64,000 nucleotides of DNA. Origin: Phreatobacter aquaticus (GTDB lineage: Bacteria > Pseudomonadota > Alphaproteobacteria > Rhizobiales > Phreatobacteraceae). Below, one piece after another: positions 54,772-64,000 of the stretch; the stretch's first letter is position 1, and each line of letters starts with the position of its first letter. Made by a program: the position numbers and the translations under genes. The notes beneath the pieces were generated by a model, which worked only from the letters and a program-made list of their open reading frames with translations, was not told the DNA's origin and did not search any database. The DNA is taken from NCBI RefSeq assembly GCF_005160265.1, contig NZ_CP039865.1, forward strand, positions 124,001-188,000, given 5' to 3'.

Positions 54772-57700
54772 ATGAGCACGAAGCGGACAAGTGTGGATGC
54801 AGGTCTTGGTCACGAGGCGCGGTCGCTCCGCACCACGAAAACCAATGGGCTCGTCCGCACGAAAAACCGCCAGCGCGCCGTCACACATCCGGGTCTGCCC
54901 GCTGCCCAGGGCCTTTACAACCCGCTGAACGAGAAGGACTCGTGCGGCGTCGGCTTCATCGCCGACATGAAGGGTCGCAAGTCCCACAAGATCGTCCAGG
55001 ACGCGATCCAGATCCTGCTGAACCTGGAGCATCGCGGTGCGACGGGCGCTGATCCGCGCGCCGGTGACGGCGCAGGCATCCTGGTGCAGATTCCGCACGC
55101 GTTCTTCGTGAAGAAGACCAGCGGACTCGGATTCGAACTCCCGGCGCCTGGCGAATATGCCGTCGGCTACTTCTTCTTCCCGCGCGACCCCGACGGACAG
55201 GCCATTGTCCGGGCGACAATCGAAAAGGTTGTTGCCGACGAGGGCCAGGTCCTGCTCGGCTGGCGTGAGGTTCCCACCGACAATTCGTCGCTCGGCTACA
55301 GCGTCAAGCCGACCGAGCCGAAGCACATGCAGATCTTCGTCGGGCGTGGCTCCGACATCACCTCCGAGGACGAGTTCGAGCGGCGCCTCTTCGTTCTCCG
55401 CAAGGTGATCTCCAACCTCGTCTATGATCGCAACGATCCGAAGACCCACGGCTATTACCCGGCGTCCCTGTCCTGCCGGACCATCGTCTACAAGGGCATG
55501 TTCCTGGCCGACCAGCTGGGCGCCTATTACCCGGACCTGCATGATCCGTCGTTCGAGAGCGCATTGGCTCTCGTCCACCAGCGCTTCTCCACCAACACGT
55601 TCCCGACCTGGACGCTTGCCCATCCCTACCGGATGGTGGCCCATAACGGCGAGATCAACACGCTGCGCGGCAACGTCAACTGGATGGCGGCCCGTCAGGC
55701 GAGCGTCGACAGCGAGCTGTTCGGCAACGACATCTCCAAGCTCTGGCCGATCTCCTACGAGGGCCAGTCGGACACGGCGTGCTTCGACAACGCGCTCGAA
55801 TTTCTCGTCCAGGGCGGCTATTCGCTCGCTCATGCAGTGATGATGCTGGTGCCCGAAGCCTGGGCCGGCAACAAGCTGATGGATGAATCCCGGCGTGCCT
55901 TCTACGAGTACCACGCTGCGGTCATGGAGCCGTGGGACGGTCCGGCGGCAATCGCCTTCACCGATGGCCGCCAGATCGGCGCGACCCTCGACCGCAACGG
56001 TTTGAGGCCCGCCCGCTGGTTCGTCACCAAGGACGACCGCATCATCATGGCGTCCGAAATGGGCGTTCTGCCGGTGCCGGAAGACCAGATCGTCAGGAAG
56101 TGGCGCCTCCAGCCCGGCAAGATGCTGCTCGTCGATCTCGCCGAGGGCCGCATCATCTCGGATGAGGAGATCAAGGCCCAGCTTTCGGGGAAGAACCCCT
56201 ACCGGGACTGGCTCGACAAGTCGCAGTTGATCCTCGAGGACCTGCCGCCGGTCGAGCCGCGCGCATCGCGCACCGACGTGCCGCTGCTCGATAAGCAGCA
56301 GGCCTTCGGCTACACCCAGGAAGACGTCAAGATCCTGCTAGCGCCCATGGCGGTGACCGGCCAGGAAGCCGTCGGCTCCATGGGCACGGACACCCCGATC
56401 TCGGCGCTCTCGTCGAAGTCGAAGCTGCTCTACACCTATTTCAAGCAGAACTTCGCCCAGGTGACGAACCCACCGATCGATCCGATCCGCGAGGAGCTCG
56501 TCATGAGCCTCGTGTCGTTCATCGGCCCGCGTCCGAACCTGTTCGACCACGATGGGCACGCGCGTCGTCGCCGCCTTGAGGTGCGTCAGCCGATCCTCAC
56601 CAACGAGGACCTGGAGAAGATCCGCTGTATCGGCCACACCGAGGACAGCTTCGACACCAAGACCCTCGACATCACCTATCCGACCGCCAAGGGTGCGGCC
56701 GGCATGGCGGAGGCTCTGCAGCTGCTGTGCGACCGCGCGGAAGCAGCCGTCCACGGCCGCTACAACATCATCATCCTGTCCGACCGCATGGTCGGGCCGG
56801 ACCGGATCCCGATCCCGTCACTGCTGGCGGTGGCCGCCGTTCACCATCACCTGATCCGCAAGGGTCTCCGCACGGCGGCCGGCCTCGTCATTGAGACCGG
56901 TGAGGCCCGCGAGATCCATCACTTCTGCTGCCTTGCCGGCTACGGCGCCGAGGCGATCAATCCCTATCTCGCCTTCGAGAGCATGGAAGAGCTTCACGCC
57001 CGCGGCGAGCTGCCGCCGGAGGTGGAGGCTGACGAGGTCGTCAAGCGCTACATCAAGTCGATCGGCAAGGGCATCATGAAGGTGATGTCCAAGATGGGCA
57101 TCTCGACCTACCAGTCCTATTGCGGCGCGCAGATCTTCGACGCTGTCGGCCTGTCGAGCGAGTTCGTGAAGAGCTATTTCTTCGGGACCGCGACCACCAT
57201 CGAGGGTGTCGGTTTGGCCGAGATCGCCGAGGAGACGGTTAGCCGTCACACCGGTGCCTTCTCCGACGATCCGACCCTGCGCTCGTCGCTTGAGGTGGGC
57301 GGCGAATATGCCTACCGCATCCGCGGCGAGGACCATGTCTGGAGCCCGGAGACCGTTGCGGCCCTGCAGCACGCGGTGCGCGGCAACAGCCAGGACCGCT
57401 ATCGCGAATTCGCCCGCCTGATCAACGAGCAGACGAGCAAGCTGCAGACGATCCGCGGCCTGTTCAACATCCGCACCGCCGAGCAGGACGGTCGCAAGCC
57501 CGTGCCGCTCGACGAGGTGGAACCCGCCTCCTCCATCGTGAAGCGTTTCGCGACCGGTGCCATGTCCTATGGCTCGATCTCCCGCGAGGCCCATACGACG
57601 CTCGCTCTCGCCATGAACTCGATCGGCGCCAAATCGAACACCGGCGAGGGCGGCGAAGAGGCCGAGCGCTTCGTGCCGATGGCCGATGGGCGCTCCATGC

Positions 57701-59532
57701 GCTCGGCGATCAAGCAGGTCGCCTCGGGCCGCTTCGGTGTGACCACCGAATATCTGGTCAATGCCGACATGATCCAGATCAAGATGGCCCAGGGCGCCAA
57801 GCCCGGCGAGGGCGGACAGCTGCCCGGTCACAAGGTCGATGCGGTCATCGCCAAGGTGCGCCATTCGACACCGGGCGTCGGCCTGATCTCGCCGCCGCCG
57901 CACCACGACATCTATTCGATCGAAGATCTGGCTCAGCTGATCTACGACCTGAAGAACACCAACCCGGCCGCCGACATCTCGGTGAAGCTGGTGTCGGAAG
58001 TGGGTGTCGGCACGGTTGCGGCTGGCGTCGCCAAGGCGCGCGCCGACCATGTCACCATCTCTGGCTTCGAGGGCGGCACGGGCGCGTCCCCGCTGACCTC
58101 GATCAAGCACACGGGCAGCCCTTGGGAGATCGGCCTGGCCGAGACCCACCAGACCCTGGTGCTGAACCGTCTGCGTTCGCGCATCGCGGTCCAGGTCGAC
58201 GGCGGCCTGCGTACCGGCCGCGACGTAGTGATCGGGGCGCTGCTCGGCGCCGATGAGTTCGGCTTCGCGACTGCGCCGCTGATCGCATCTGGCTGCATCA
58301 TGATGCGCAAGTGCCATCTAAACACCTGCCCGGTTGGCGTCGCCACCCAGGACCCGGTGCTGCGCAAGCGCTTCAAGGGCCTGCCCGAGCATGTTGTAAA
58401 CTACTTCTTCTTCGTCGCCGAGGAAGTGCGCGAGTACATGGCCTCCATGGGCTTCCGCACGCTGTCCGAGATGGTCGGCCAGATGCAGATGCTGGAAAAG
58501 CAGCAGGCCGTCACCCACTGGAAGGCCAAGGGGCTCGACTTCTCGCGGCTGTTCCACAAGCCGGACGTGCCGGCCGAAGTCGGCATCTTCCACAGCGAGC
58601 GCCAGGACCATCACCTGGAGAAGGTGCTCGACCGCAAGCTGATCGCCGAAGCGGCACCAGCCATCCACGAGGGCCGGCCGGTCGTCATCGAGACCAAGAT
58701 CAGCAGCATGAACCGCGCTGCCGGTGCCATGCTGTCCGGCGAACTGGTCAAGCATCACGGCAATGCCGGCCTCACCGAGGACTCCATCCACGTGAAGCTC
58801 ACCGGCACTGCCGGCCAGAGCTTCGGCGCCTGGCTTGCCCGTGGCGTGACGCTCGAGCTTGAGGGCGAGGCCAACGACTATGTCGGCAAGGGCCTCTCCG
58901 GTGGACGGATCATCGTCTATCCCTCGTCTGAGGCGAAGGATCTCGACGTCGACAACTCGATCATCGTCGGCAACACCGTGCTTTACGGCGCGATCGAGGG
59001 CGAGTGCTACTTCCGCGGCATCGCGGGCGAGCGCTTCGCGGTGCGCAATTCCGGCGCCATCACGGTTGTTGAAGGCACGGGCGACCACGGTTGCGAATAT
59101 ATGACCGGCGGCATCGTCGTCGTTCTCGGCCAGACCGGGCGCAACTTCGCGGCCGGCATGTCCGGCGGCATCGCCTATGTGCTGGACGAGGCGGGCGACT
59201 TCGCCAACCGCTGCAACATGTCGATGGTGGAACTGGAACACGTGCTGGAGGAGGAGGAACTCCTCGACCAGCACTACCACCAGTCGGGCGGGCTCGAGGG
59301 CCACGGCCGTGTCGACGTGAAGAGCGACATGACGCGCTTCGATGCCGAGCGCCTGCATCAGCTGATCGCCAATCACGCCCGCTATACCGGCTCCACCCGC
59401 GCCAAGGACATTCTCGACCGCTGGTCGGAGATGCTGCCGAAGTTCAGGAAGGTGATGCCGGTCGAATACCGTCGTGCGTTGGCCGAAATGGCCGCGCAAG
59501 AGCAGCGCCCGTTCGCGCTGGCAGGAGAATAA
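54772..59532 (+). CDS. gltB: glutamate synthase (NADPH) large subunit
   Basis: 1586 residues. Class II glutamine amidotransferase domain whose catalytic Cys is residue 58 in [13 protein letters not shown], so a 57-residue propeptide rich in Arg, Lys and Thr must be removed; this is longer than the roughly 36-42 residues of well-studied enzymes. Central domain, FMN-binding synthase domain ([37 protein letters not shown]) with the 3Fe-4S cysteines in [12 protein letters not shown], and the C-terminal GXGXG helix domain ([22 protein letters not shown]). It transfers ammonia from glutamine to 2-oxoglutarate. gltD follows 4 bases later. Confidence 0.97.
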   Translation: MSTKRTSVDAGLGHEARSLRTTKTNGLVRTKNRQRAVTHPGLPAAQGLYNPLNEKDSCGVGFIADMKGRKSHKIVQDAIQILLNLEHRGATGADPRAGDGAGILVQIPHAFFVKKTSGLGFELPAPGEYAVGYFFFPRDPDGQAIVRATIEKVVADEGQVLLGWREVPTDNSSLGYSVKPTEPKHMQIFVGRGSDITSEDEFERRLFVLRKVISNLVYDRNDPKTHGYYPASLSCRTIVYKGMFLADQLGAYYPDLHDPSFESALALVHQRFSTNTFPTWTLAHPYRMVAHNGEINTLRGNVNWMAARQASVDSELFGNDISKLWPISYEGQSDTACFDNALEFLVQGGYSLAHAVMMLVPEAWAGNKLMDESRRAFYEYHAAVMEPWDGPAAIAFTDGRQIGATLDRNGLRPARWFVTKDDRIIMASEMGVLPVPEDQIVRKWRLQPGKMLLVDLAEGRIISDEEIKAQLSGKNPYRDWLDKSQLILEDLPPVEPRASRTDVPLLDKQQAFGYTQEDVKILLAPMAVTGQEAVGSMGTDTPISALSSKSKLLYTYFKQNFAQVTNPPIDPIREELVMSLVSFIGPRPNLFDHDGHARRRRLEVRQPILTNEDLEKIRCIGHTEDSFDTKTLDITYPTAKGAAGMAEALQLLCDRAEAAVHGRYNIIILSDRMVGPDRIPIPSLLAVAAVHHHLIRKGLRTAAGLVIETGEAREIHHFCCLAGYGAEAINPYLAFESMEELHARGELPPEVEADEVVKRYIKSIGKGIMKVMSKMGISTYQSYCGAQIFDAVGLSSEFVKSYFFGTATTIEGVGLAEIAEETVSRHTGAFSDDPTLRSSLEVGGEYAYRIRGEDHVWSPETVAALQHAVRGNSQDRYREFARLINEQTSKLQTIRGLFNIRTAEQDGRKPVPLDEVEPASSIVKRFATGAMSYGSISREAHTTLALAMNSIGAKSNTGEGGEEAERFVPMADGRSMRSAIKQVASGRFGVTTEYLVNADMIQIKMAQGAKPGEGGQLPGHKVDAVIAKVRHSTPGVGLISPPPHHDIYSIEDLAQLIYDLKNTNPAADISVKLVSEVGVGTVAAGVAKARADHVTISGFEGGTGASPLTSIKHTGSPWEIGLAETHQTLVLNRLRSRIAVQVDGGLRTGRDVVIGALLGADEFGFATAPLIASGCIMMRKCHLNTCPVGVATQDPVLRKRFKGLPEHVVNYFFFVAEEVREYMASMGFRTLSEMVGQMQMLEKQQAVTHWKAKGLDFSRLFHKPDVPAEVGIFHSERQDHHLEKVLDRKLIAEAAPAIHEGRPVVIETKISSMNRAAGAMLSGELVKHHGNAGLTEDSIHVKLTGTAGQSFGAWLARGVTLELEGEANDYVGKGLSGGRIIVYPSSEAKDLDVDNSIIVGNTVLYGAIEGECYFRGIAGERFAVRNSGAITVVEGTGDHGCEYMTGGIVVVLGQTGRNFAAGMSGGIAYVLDEAGDFANRCNMSMVELEHVLEEEELLDQHYHQSGGLEGHGRVDVKSDMTRFDAERLHQLIANHARYTGSTRAKDILDRWSEMLPKFRKVMPVEYRRALAEMAAQEQRPFALAGE

Positions 59533-59536
59533 GACA

Positions 59537-60955
59537 ATGGGGAAGGTAACAGGCTTTCTGGAGATCGACCGTCAGGACCGGCGCTATGCGCCGGCCGGCG
59601 ACCGCATCCGGCACTACCGCGAATTCGTGCTGCCCCTGAGCGAGGAAAGCACCCGCAACCAGGCGGCGCGCTGCATGAATTGCGGCATTCCGTTCTGCCA
59701 TAATGGCTGCCCGGTCAACAATCAGATCCCCGACTGGAACGACCTCGTCTATAACGGCGGCTGGCAGGAAGCGTCGATCAACCTGCATTCGACCAACAAT
59801 TTCCCCGAGTTCACCGGCCGCGTCTGCCCCGCACCTTGCGAGGCCGCCTGCACGCTGAACATCGAGGACACGCCGGTCACCATCAAGACGATCGAATGCG
59901 CGATCGTGGATCGGGCCTGGACAGCCGGATGGATCAAGCCGGAGCCGGCCAAGACCAAGACCGGCAAGAAGGTCGCCGTCGTCGGCTCGGGTCCCGCAGG
60001 CCTCGCCGCTGCCCAGCAGCTCGCCCGTGCCGGCCACGAGGTCCATGTCTACGAGAAGTTCGCCAAGGCCGGCGGCCTGCTGCGCTATGGCATTCCCGAC
60101 TTCAAGATGGAGAAGCGCCTGATCGACCGGCGCGTTTCCCAGATGGAAGGCGAAGGCGTGGTGTTCCACTACAATCAGCACATCGGCGTCTCGACGCCGG
60201 TGGACCAGATTGTCGCCGACCATGACGCCGTGCTGCTGACTGGCGGTTCGGAAAAGCCGCGCGATCTGCCGGTGCCCGGCCGCGACCTTGACGGCATCCA
60301 TTTCGCGATGGATTTCCTGCCGCAGCAGAACCGGCGCGTCTCCAACGAGCCGATTGGCACCAACGAGCCGATCCTGGCAAGCGGCAAGCATGTCGTCGTC
60401 ATCGGCGGCGGCGATACAGGCTCGGACTGCATCGGCACCTCGGTGCGTCAGGGTGCGGTCTCGGTGATCCAGCTCGAGATCATGCCGAAGCCTCCGACGA
60501 AGGAGAACAAGGACCTGACCTGGCCGCTCTGGCCGCTGAAACTCAGGACCTCCTCCAGCCACGAGGAAGGCGCCGAGCGCGACTTCGCCGTTCTGACGAC
60601 TGGCTTCATCGGCGATTCCGGCAAGGTCAAGAAGCTGCGTTGCACCCGCGTCGACGACAAGATGCAGCCGATCGCCGGCTCGGAATTCGACATCCGCGCT
60701 GACCTCGTCCTGCTCGCCATGGGCTTCGTCAACCCGGTCCACGAGGGCATGATCGAAGGCCTCGGCCTGTCGCTCGATGCCCGCAAGAACGTCGCCGCCA
60801 ACCAGCAGGACTATCGGACGTCGATGTCCAAGGTCTATGCCGCCGGCGACATGCGGCGCGGCCAGTCGCTCGTTGTCTGGGCGATCCGCGAGGGCCGTCA
60901 GGCTGCTCACGCCATCGACAAGGACCTGATGGGCACGACTACCCTGCCGCGCTGA
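59537..60955 (+). CDS. gltD: glutamate synthase small subunit
   Basis: 472 residues. N-terminal 4Fe-4S region ([13 protein letters not shown] and [11 protein letters not shown]) and two dinucleotide sites, [16 protein letters not shown] for FAD and [13 protein letters not shown] for NADPH. It passes electrons from NADPH to the large subunit. AGGAG stands nine bases before ATG 59537 at the end of gltB, showing a gltB-gltD operon. The C-terminal [20 protein letters not shown] block is diagnostic. Confidence 0.97.
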   Translation: MGKVTGFLEIDRQDRRYAPAGDRIRHYREFVLPLSEESTRNQAARCMNCGIPFCHNGCPVNNQIPDWNDLVYNGGWQEASINLHSTNNFPEFTGRVCPAPCEAACTLNIEDTPVTIKTIECAIVDRAWTAGWIKPEPAKTKTGKKVAVVGSGPAGLAAAQQLARAGHEVHVYEKFAKAGGLLRYGIPDFKMEKRLIDRRVSQMEGEGVVFHYNQHIGVSTPVDQIVADHDAVLLTGGSEKPRDLPVPGRDLDGIHFAMDFLPQQNRRVSNEPIGTNEPILASGKHVVVIGGGDTGSDCIGTSVRQGAVSVIQLEIMPKPPTKENKDLTWPLWPLKLRTSSSHEEGAERDFAVLTTGFIGDSGKVKKLRCTRVDDKMQPIAGSEFDIRADLVLLAMGFVNPVHEGMIEGLGLSLDARKNVAANQQDYRTSMSKVYAAGDMRRGQSLVVWAIREGRQAAHAIDKDLMGTTTLPR

Positions 60956-61010
60956 CGGATGACATCGCCTCCTCTCTCGGGCTAATCCATTGGCCCGAGG
61001 AGATCAGGCG

Positions 61011-62090
61011 ATGTTTTTTGCAAGCGACAACGGGCTCGGTGCGTCCGACAAGGTCATGAAGGCAATCGTCGACGCCAATGCCGGGCCGACGCTCGGCTAT
61101 GGCAATGACGAGGCGACCAAGCGCGTCGAACGCCAGATCTCCGACCTGTTTGAGCGCGAGGTCGGCGTCTACATGGTCGCCACCGGCACGGCCGCGAACG
61201 GCCTCGCACTCTCCACCCTGACCCCGCCCTGGGGCATCGTGCTGTGCCACGAGGAAAGCCACGTCATCGAGGACGAGTGCTGCGGACCGGAATTCTTCAC
61301 CGGCGGCGCCAAGCTCGTCGGGATCGCCGGCGCCGGCGCCAAGATCACGCCCGACGGTCTCAATGGCGCGCTGGCGAAACTTGGGCGGCGCGTGCCGCAC
61401 CACGCCCCCGTTCATGCCCTCTCGCTCACCCAATCGACCGAGCTTGGGCAGCTCTATTCTATCGACGAGGTCAAGGCGCTGACCGCCATCGCAAAAGCGA
61501 ACAACCTCAACGTCCACATGGACGGGGCCCGTTTCGCCAATGCGGTCGCAGCACTTGGCTGCAAGCCTGCCGACATCACCTGGAAGGCTGGCGTCGACGT
61601 GCTCTGCTTCGGATCTACCAAGGGCGGCGCGCTCGCCTGCGAGGCGATCATCTATTTCGATCCCGCCAAGGGCACCGAGATGGTGCGCCGGCGCATGCGT
61701 GGCGGCCATCTCCTGTCCAAGCACCGCTTCCTGGCGGCCCAGATGGAGGCCTTCCTCGGCGACGGCCACTGGCTGGATCTCGCAGGCCATGCCAATGCCA
61801 TGGCAACCCGGCTGGCCAAGGGGCTTGCGGCGGTGCCTGGCGTCCGTTTCCCCTATTCCGTCCAGTCGAACGGCCTCTTCCCGATCCTGCCGAAGCCGAT
61901 TGAAGCGGCCCTCAAGGCCGAAGGCGCTGTGTTCTATCCCTGGCTCGACAAGAGCCTGCCGGCAGCCTTCACTATCGGGCCGAACGACGTCATGGTCCGC
62001 CTCGTCACCAGCTTCGCGACAACGGCCGACGATGTCGACCGGTTCGTCGATATCGCGACACGTGCCGCCGGTCTGATCGCAGCAGAGTGA
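61011..62090 (+). CDS. low-specificity L-threonine aldolase
   Basis: 359 residues, PLP-dependent fold type I (beta-eliminating lyase superfamily). FFASDNGLGASDKVMKAI at the start, MVATGTAANGLALS, HEESHVIEDECCGPEFFTGG, VHMDGARFANAVAAL and the PLP lysine in CFGSTKGGALACE match bacterial LtaE. It splits threonine or allo-threonine to glycine and acetaldehyde. GAGGAG lies eight bases before the ATG at 61011. It follows gltD by 55 bases on the same strand; co-transcription is possible. Confidence 0.92.
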   Translation: MFFASDNGLGASDKVMKAIVDANAGPTLGYGNDEATKRVERQISDLFEREVGVYMVATGTAANGLALSTLTPPWGIVLCHEESHVIEDECCGPEFFTGGAKLVGIAGAGAKITPDGLNGALAKLGRRVPHHAPVHALSLTQSTELGQLYSIDEVKALTAIAKANNLNVHMDGARFANAVAALGCKPADITWKAGVDVLCFGSTKGGALACEAIIYFDPAKGTEMVRRRMRGGHLLSKHRFLAAQMEAFLGDGHWLDLAGHANAMATRLAKGLAAVPGVRFPYSVQSNGLFPILPKPIEAALKAEGAVFYPWLDKSLPAAFTIGPNDVMVRLVTSFATTADDVDRFVDIATRAAGLIAAE

Positions 62091-62201
62091 TACGAACGGG
62101 CGCATAGCGGACGCCTCCCTGCCTCGAATTCGCCGTTCTCCTTGCCGAAAGCTTGACGCTTGAAGTGGGTCGGGGACCGCTGGGGAACAAGGACGCTCAT
62201 C

Positions 62202-63404
62202 GTGCGCCAAAGCCTATTCATAACCGCCGCCGCAACCGCGCTCGCCTCCGGGCTTTCGGTCGCGCACGCCATGCCACTGGCACCCATTGAGGGGGCCGCG
62301 CCCGCGCCGGCCCTTGAGCGGGTGCAATATTGGGGTGGCTGGGGCCCGCGGTACTATTACCGCGCGGAGCCGCGCTTCTATGAGCCTCCGGTCTATGCGC
62401 CTCAGCCGCGCTATGCCGACCCGGAGGAGCGTATCGCCGCTCACGAGGCGGCCACCATCATGCGCTCGATGGGCTATCGCCCCACCTCCGCCGCAAGCTT
62501 CGGCAATGGCGCCTGGGCGCTTGAGGGGCTCGACCGCGAGGGCCTCAGGGTCCGTGTCATCATCGACGCCTATTCGGGCCGCCCCATTCGGGTTCGCTAT
62601 GTCGAGCGCCCCAATGGCGGCCAGAGGTTCGGCACGCCGCCGGTCTGGCCCGACGAGCGCCCGTCCTTCTATCCGCGCGACGGACGCCGGCCGGTACCGC
62701 AGCGCGAGACGGAACTCGATCCCGACTGGGACCAGCCCCGGCCGACCGAACGGCCAGTTCGACCGGCCAGGCCCGAGCGCGACCGCACGGCCCGCGCCAT
62801 GCCTGTTCCAACCCCGAGGCCCTATATCGAGGCGCCGGCCGAGCCGCAGCCACGGGTCGTCCCGCCGAACGACATGCCGCCGGCCGCGGCGGCGCCCATC
62901 CCGCAGCCTCCCGCAGCGAGCCTTGCTCCCGATGCTCCGGCAGTGCCGGCAATCCGCGCCATCCCCTCGCCTCGTGTGGTGACGCCCCAGCCGGCCACCC
63001 CGCCGTTGTCGGTGGTACCCGAGCCGCCGGTCGCGGCCTTGCCCACGCGCCCGGATCCGGAACCGCCAACCCCGGTCGTACCACCAGTCGTGATAGAGCC
63101 CGACACCACGCCGCAGGCGGCCCCGATTGAGCCGCAACCAGCGCCGTCAGCGGCACTGCCGGTCGCGCCCGCTCCTGTTGAGGTCCAGCCCGCGGTTCCG
63201 CAGGTCCCTGCCGTCGTGCCGGAGCCGCCCGTCGTGGTCGCGCCGCTGTCCGTCCCCGAGGCCGCCGTTCCGCAGCCGGAACCCCAAGCGGCAGCAAAAC
63301 CGGACGAAGGCGTGATGGTCGATGGCCGATTCCTCGGCCCCAACGGGGAGACCTTGCCGGGGGCGCCGGCTGACCGTCCGGCGGTTCGGCGCGTCACCCC
63401 GTAA
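62202..63404 (+). CDS. proline-rich exported protein of unknown function
   Basis: 400 residues. Signal peptide VRQSLFITAAATALASGLSVAHA from a GTG start; AAGGAC precedes it. Residues 30-140 contain a conserved PepSY-like or helix-sheet segment (AAHEAATIMRSMGYRPTS, WALEGLDREGLRVRVIIDAYSGRPIRVRYVE). The remaining 260 residues are an extended tract of Pro, Val, Ala and Glu (many PVV, PEPP and PQP repeats) with no fold, ending RPAVRRVTP. Such a tail could span the periplasm or bind TonB-like partners; this is inference. A TTG at 62160 is a less likely start. Confidence 0.8.
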   Translation: MRQSLFITAAATALASGLSVAHAMPLAPIEGAAPAPALERVQYWGGWGPRYYYRAEPRFYEPPVYAPQPRYADPEERIAAHEAATIMRSMGYRPTSAASFGNGAWALEGLDREGLRVRVIIDAYSGRPIRVRYVERPNGGQRFGTPPVWPDERPSFYPRDGRRPVPQRETELDPDWDQPRPTERPVRPARPERDRTARAMPVPTPRPYIEAPAEPQPRVVPPNDMPPAAAAPIPQPPAASLAPDAPAVPAIRAIPSPRVVTPQPATPPLSVVPEPPVAALPTRPDPEPPTPVVPPVVIEPDTTPQAAPIEPQPAPSAALPVAPAPVEVQPAVPQVPAVVPEPPVVVAPLSVPEAAVPQPEPQAAAKPDEGVMVDGRFLGPNGETLPGAPADRPAVRRVTP

Positions 63405-63443
63405 GGCCCCCGCCGGCTGTCGAAGCCGCCCCTTGAAAGACGA

Positions 63444-63471
63444 AACGCCCCGGTGGGCACACCGGGGCGTT
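63444..63471. terminator. hairpin between convergent genes
   Basis: AACGCCCCGGTG and CACCGGGGCGTT form a perfect 12-base stem with a 4-base loop. It sits between the proline-rich protein gene and the convergent heat-shock gene and can end both transcripts; the T runs are short. Confidence 0.8.
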
Positions 63472-63516
63472 CGCATGTCAGGAGAGCCGGTTGGAGCCCG
63501 GCGATTCAGGTGGAGG

Positions 63517-63996
63517 TCAGGCGGCCTTCTTCGCCGCCCTGCCCTCGATCGCCCGCGGTGCATCGCCGCTCGCGTTGATGGCAATCTGCCGGGGCTTCAT
63601 GGCTTCCGGAATTTCCCGGACGAGATCGACATGCAGCAGGCCGTGCTGAAGGGCGGCGCCCTTCACGAAGACATAGTCGGCCAGCTGGAACCGACGCTCG
63701 AAGGCCCGGGCAGCAATGCCCTGGTGGAGATATTCGGCTGTCCCGGCTTCGCGGGTCGCGACCTTTTCGCCACGGATGGTGAGCGTCTGCTCCTTCACCT
63801 CGATGGACAGGTCGTCCTCGGTGAAACCGGCCACCGCAACCGAGATCCGGTACGACGTGTCGCCGGTCTTCTCGATATTGTAGGGCGGATAGCTGGCAAC
63901 CGGGCCGTCAGGGCCGGCGCCCTGGTCGAGCAGCGAAAACAGGCGGTCGAAACCGACGGTGGAGCGATAAAGCGGAGCAAGATCGAACGTACGCAT
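63517..63996 (-). CDS. small heat-shock protein, IbpA/Hsp20
   Basis: 159 residues. Alpha-crystallin domain from about 40 to 130: YPPYNIEKTGDTSYRISVAVAGFTEDDLSIEV and the IRGEK/GIAARAFERRFQLADYV block, then HGLLHVDLVREIPEAMKPR with the IxI-like RQIAI. N-terminus MRTFDLAPLYRSTVGFDRLF is typical of alphaproteobacterial IbpA. It holds unfolded proteins under heat stress. The upstream region with any ROSE thermometer lies beyond the window edge and cannot be read. Confidence 0.95.
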   Translation of the reverse strand: MRTFDLAPLYRSTVGFDRLFSLLDQGAGPDGPVASYPPYNIEKTGDTSYRISVAVAGFTEDDLSIEVKEQTLTIRGEKVATREAGTAEYLHQGIAARAFERRFQLADYVFVKGAALQHGLLHVDLVREIPEAMKPRQIAINASGDAPRAIEGRAAKKAA

Positions 63997-64000
63997 GGAT

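Noticed and set aside
56818-58317. 499-codon open frame antisense to gltB
   Set aside because: A shadow of GC-rich third positions in gltB; the translation is rich in Arg, His and Asp with no family resemblance.

Overview
The window is GC-rich chromosomal DNA, densely packed with genes, and reads as an alphaproteobacterium, most likely of the order Hyphomicrobiales (Rhizobiales). The evidence is a fliF-fliG-fliH-fliN-flbD block next to a divergent flhA with CtrA-type boxes, an EipA (DUF1134) gene, an ActR/RegA regulator, an FeS-type photolyase, DUF1127 and DUF2189 proteins, and a REP-like palindrome of the kind common in rhizobia. I cannot name the genus. I see no tRNA, rRNA, insertion sequence, prophage or CRISPR array.

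Layout. 1-3.3 kb: two tandem SAM methyltransferases (the first cut by the window edge), facing a translationally coupled formyltransferase and Sfp-type phosphopantetheinyl transferase. This looks like one end of a non-ribosomal peptide or polyketide cluster lying to the left. 3.4-5 kb: a membrane diguanylate cyclase. 5-16 kb: a polyester-storage neighbourhood with an acyl-CoA ligase, class I PHA synthase (phaC), a DUF2235 membrane hydrolase, a PhaZ-type intracellular PHA depolymerase and, further on, a secreted PHB-depolymerase-like protein that lacks its catalytic serine. Among them sit DUF1127, a membrane-anchored coiled-coil protein, EipA and a YHS-domain protein. 16-21.4 kb: mixed metabolism (2-hydroxyacid dehydrogenase, polysaccharide deacetylase, orphan NMT1-type binding protein, DUF2189, nitronate monooxygenase) with one REP-like palindrome. 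21.5-24 kb: FeS photolyase, ActR-type regulator and a divergent DUF2256 zinc-ribbon gene.

24-38 kb is mostly flagellar: flbD, fliN, fliH, fliG, fliF (minus strand), a frameshifted nucleoside deaminase remnant, flhA (plus strand), and further on a fliK-like gene fused by ATGA overlap to an FlhB C-domain homologue (flhX). A perfect TTAA-N7-TTAA box precedes flhA and a one-mismatch version precedes fliF, so CtrA control of both divergent units is likely. Between them and fliK lie a tautomerase, a 34-residue membrane microprotein with its own terminator, and a two-gene envelope unit (helix-hairpin-helix membrane protein plus BON/OmpA protein).

38-46 kb: a second acyl-CoA ligase, a GT-C-type membrane protein, a UDP-galactopyranose-mutase-like flavoprotein overlapping gtrA, and a three-gene cobalt-type nitrile hydratase operon whose alpha subunit carries a His/Asp-only N-terminal tail. 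46-54.4 kb: NIPSNAP protein, gyrB, two MltB-type lytic transglycosylases around a chlorite-dismutase-family protein and a DUF808 membrane protein, and a DUF459 SGNH-like protein. 54.4-64 kb: a 350-base leader rich in inverted repeats, gltB-gltD (glutamate synthase), threonine aldolase, a proline-rich secreted protein and an IbpA-type small heat-shock protein.
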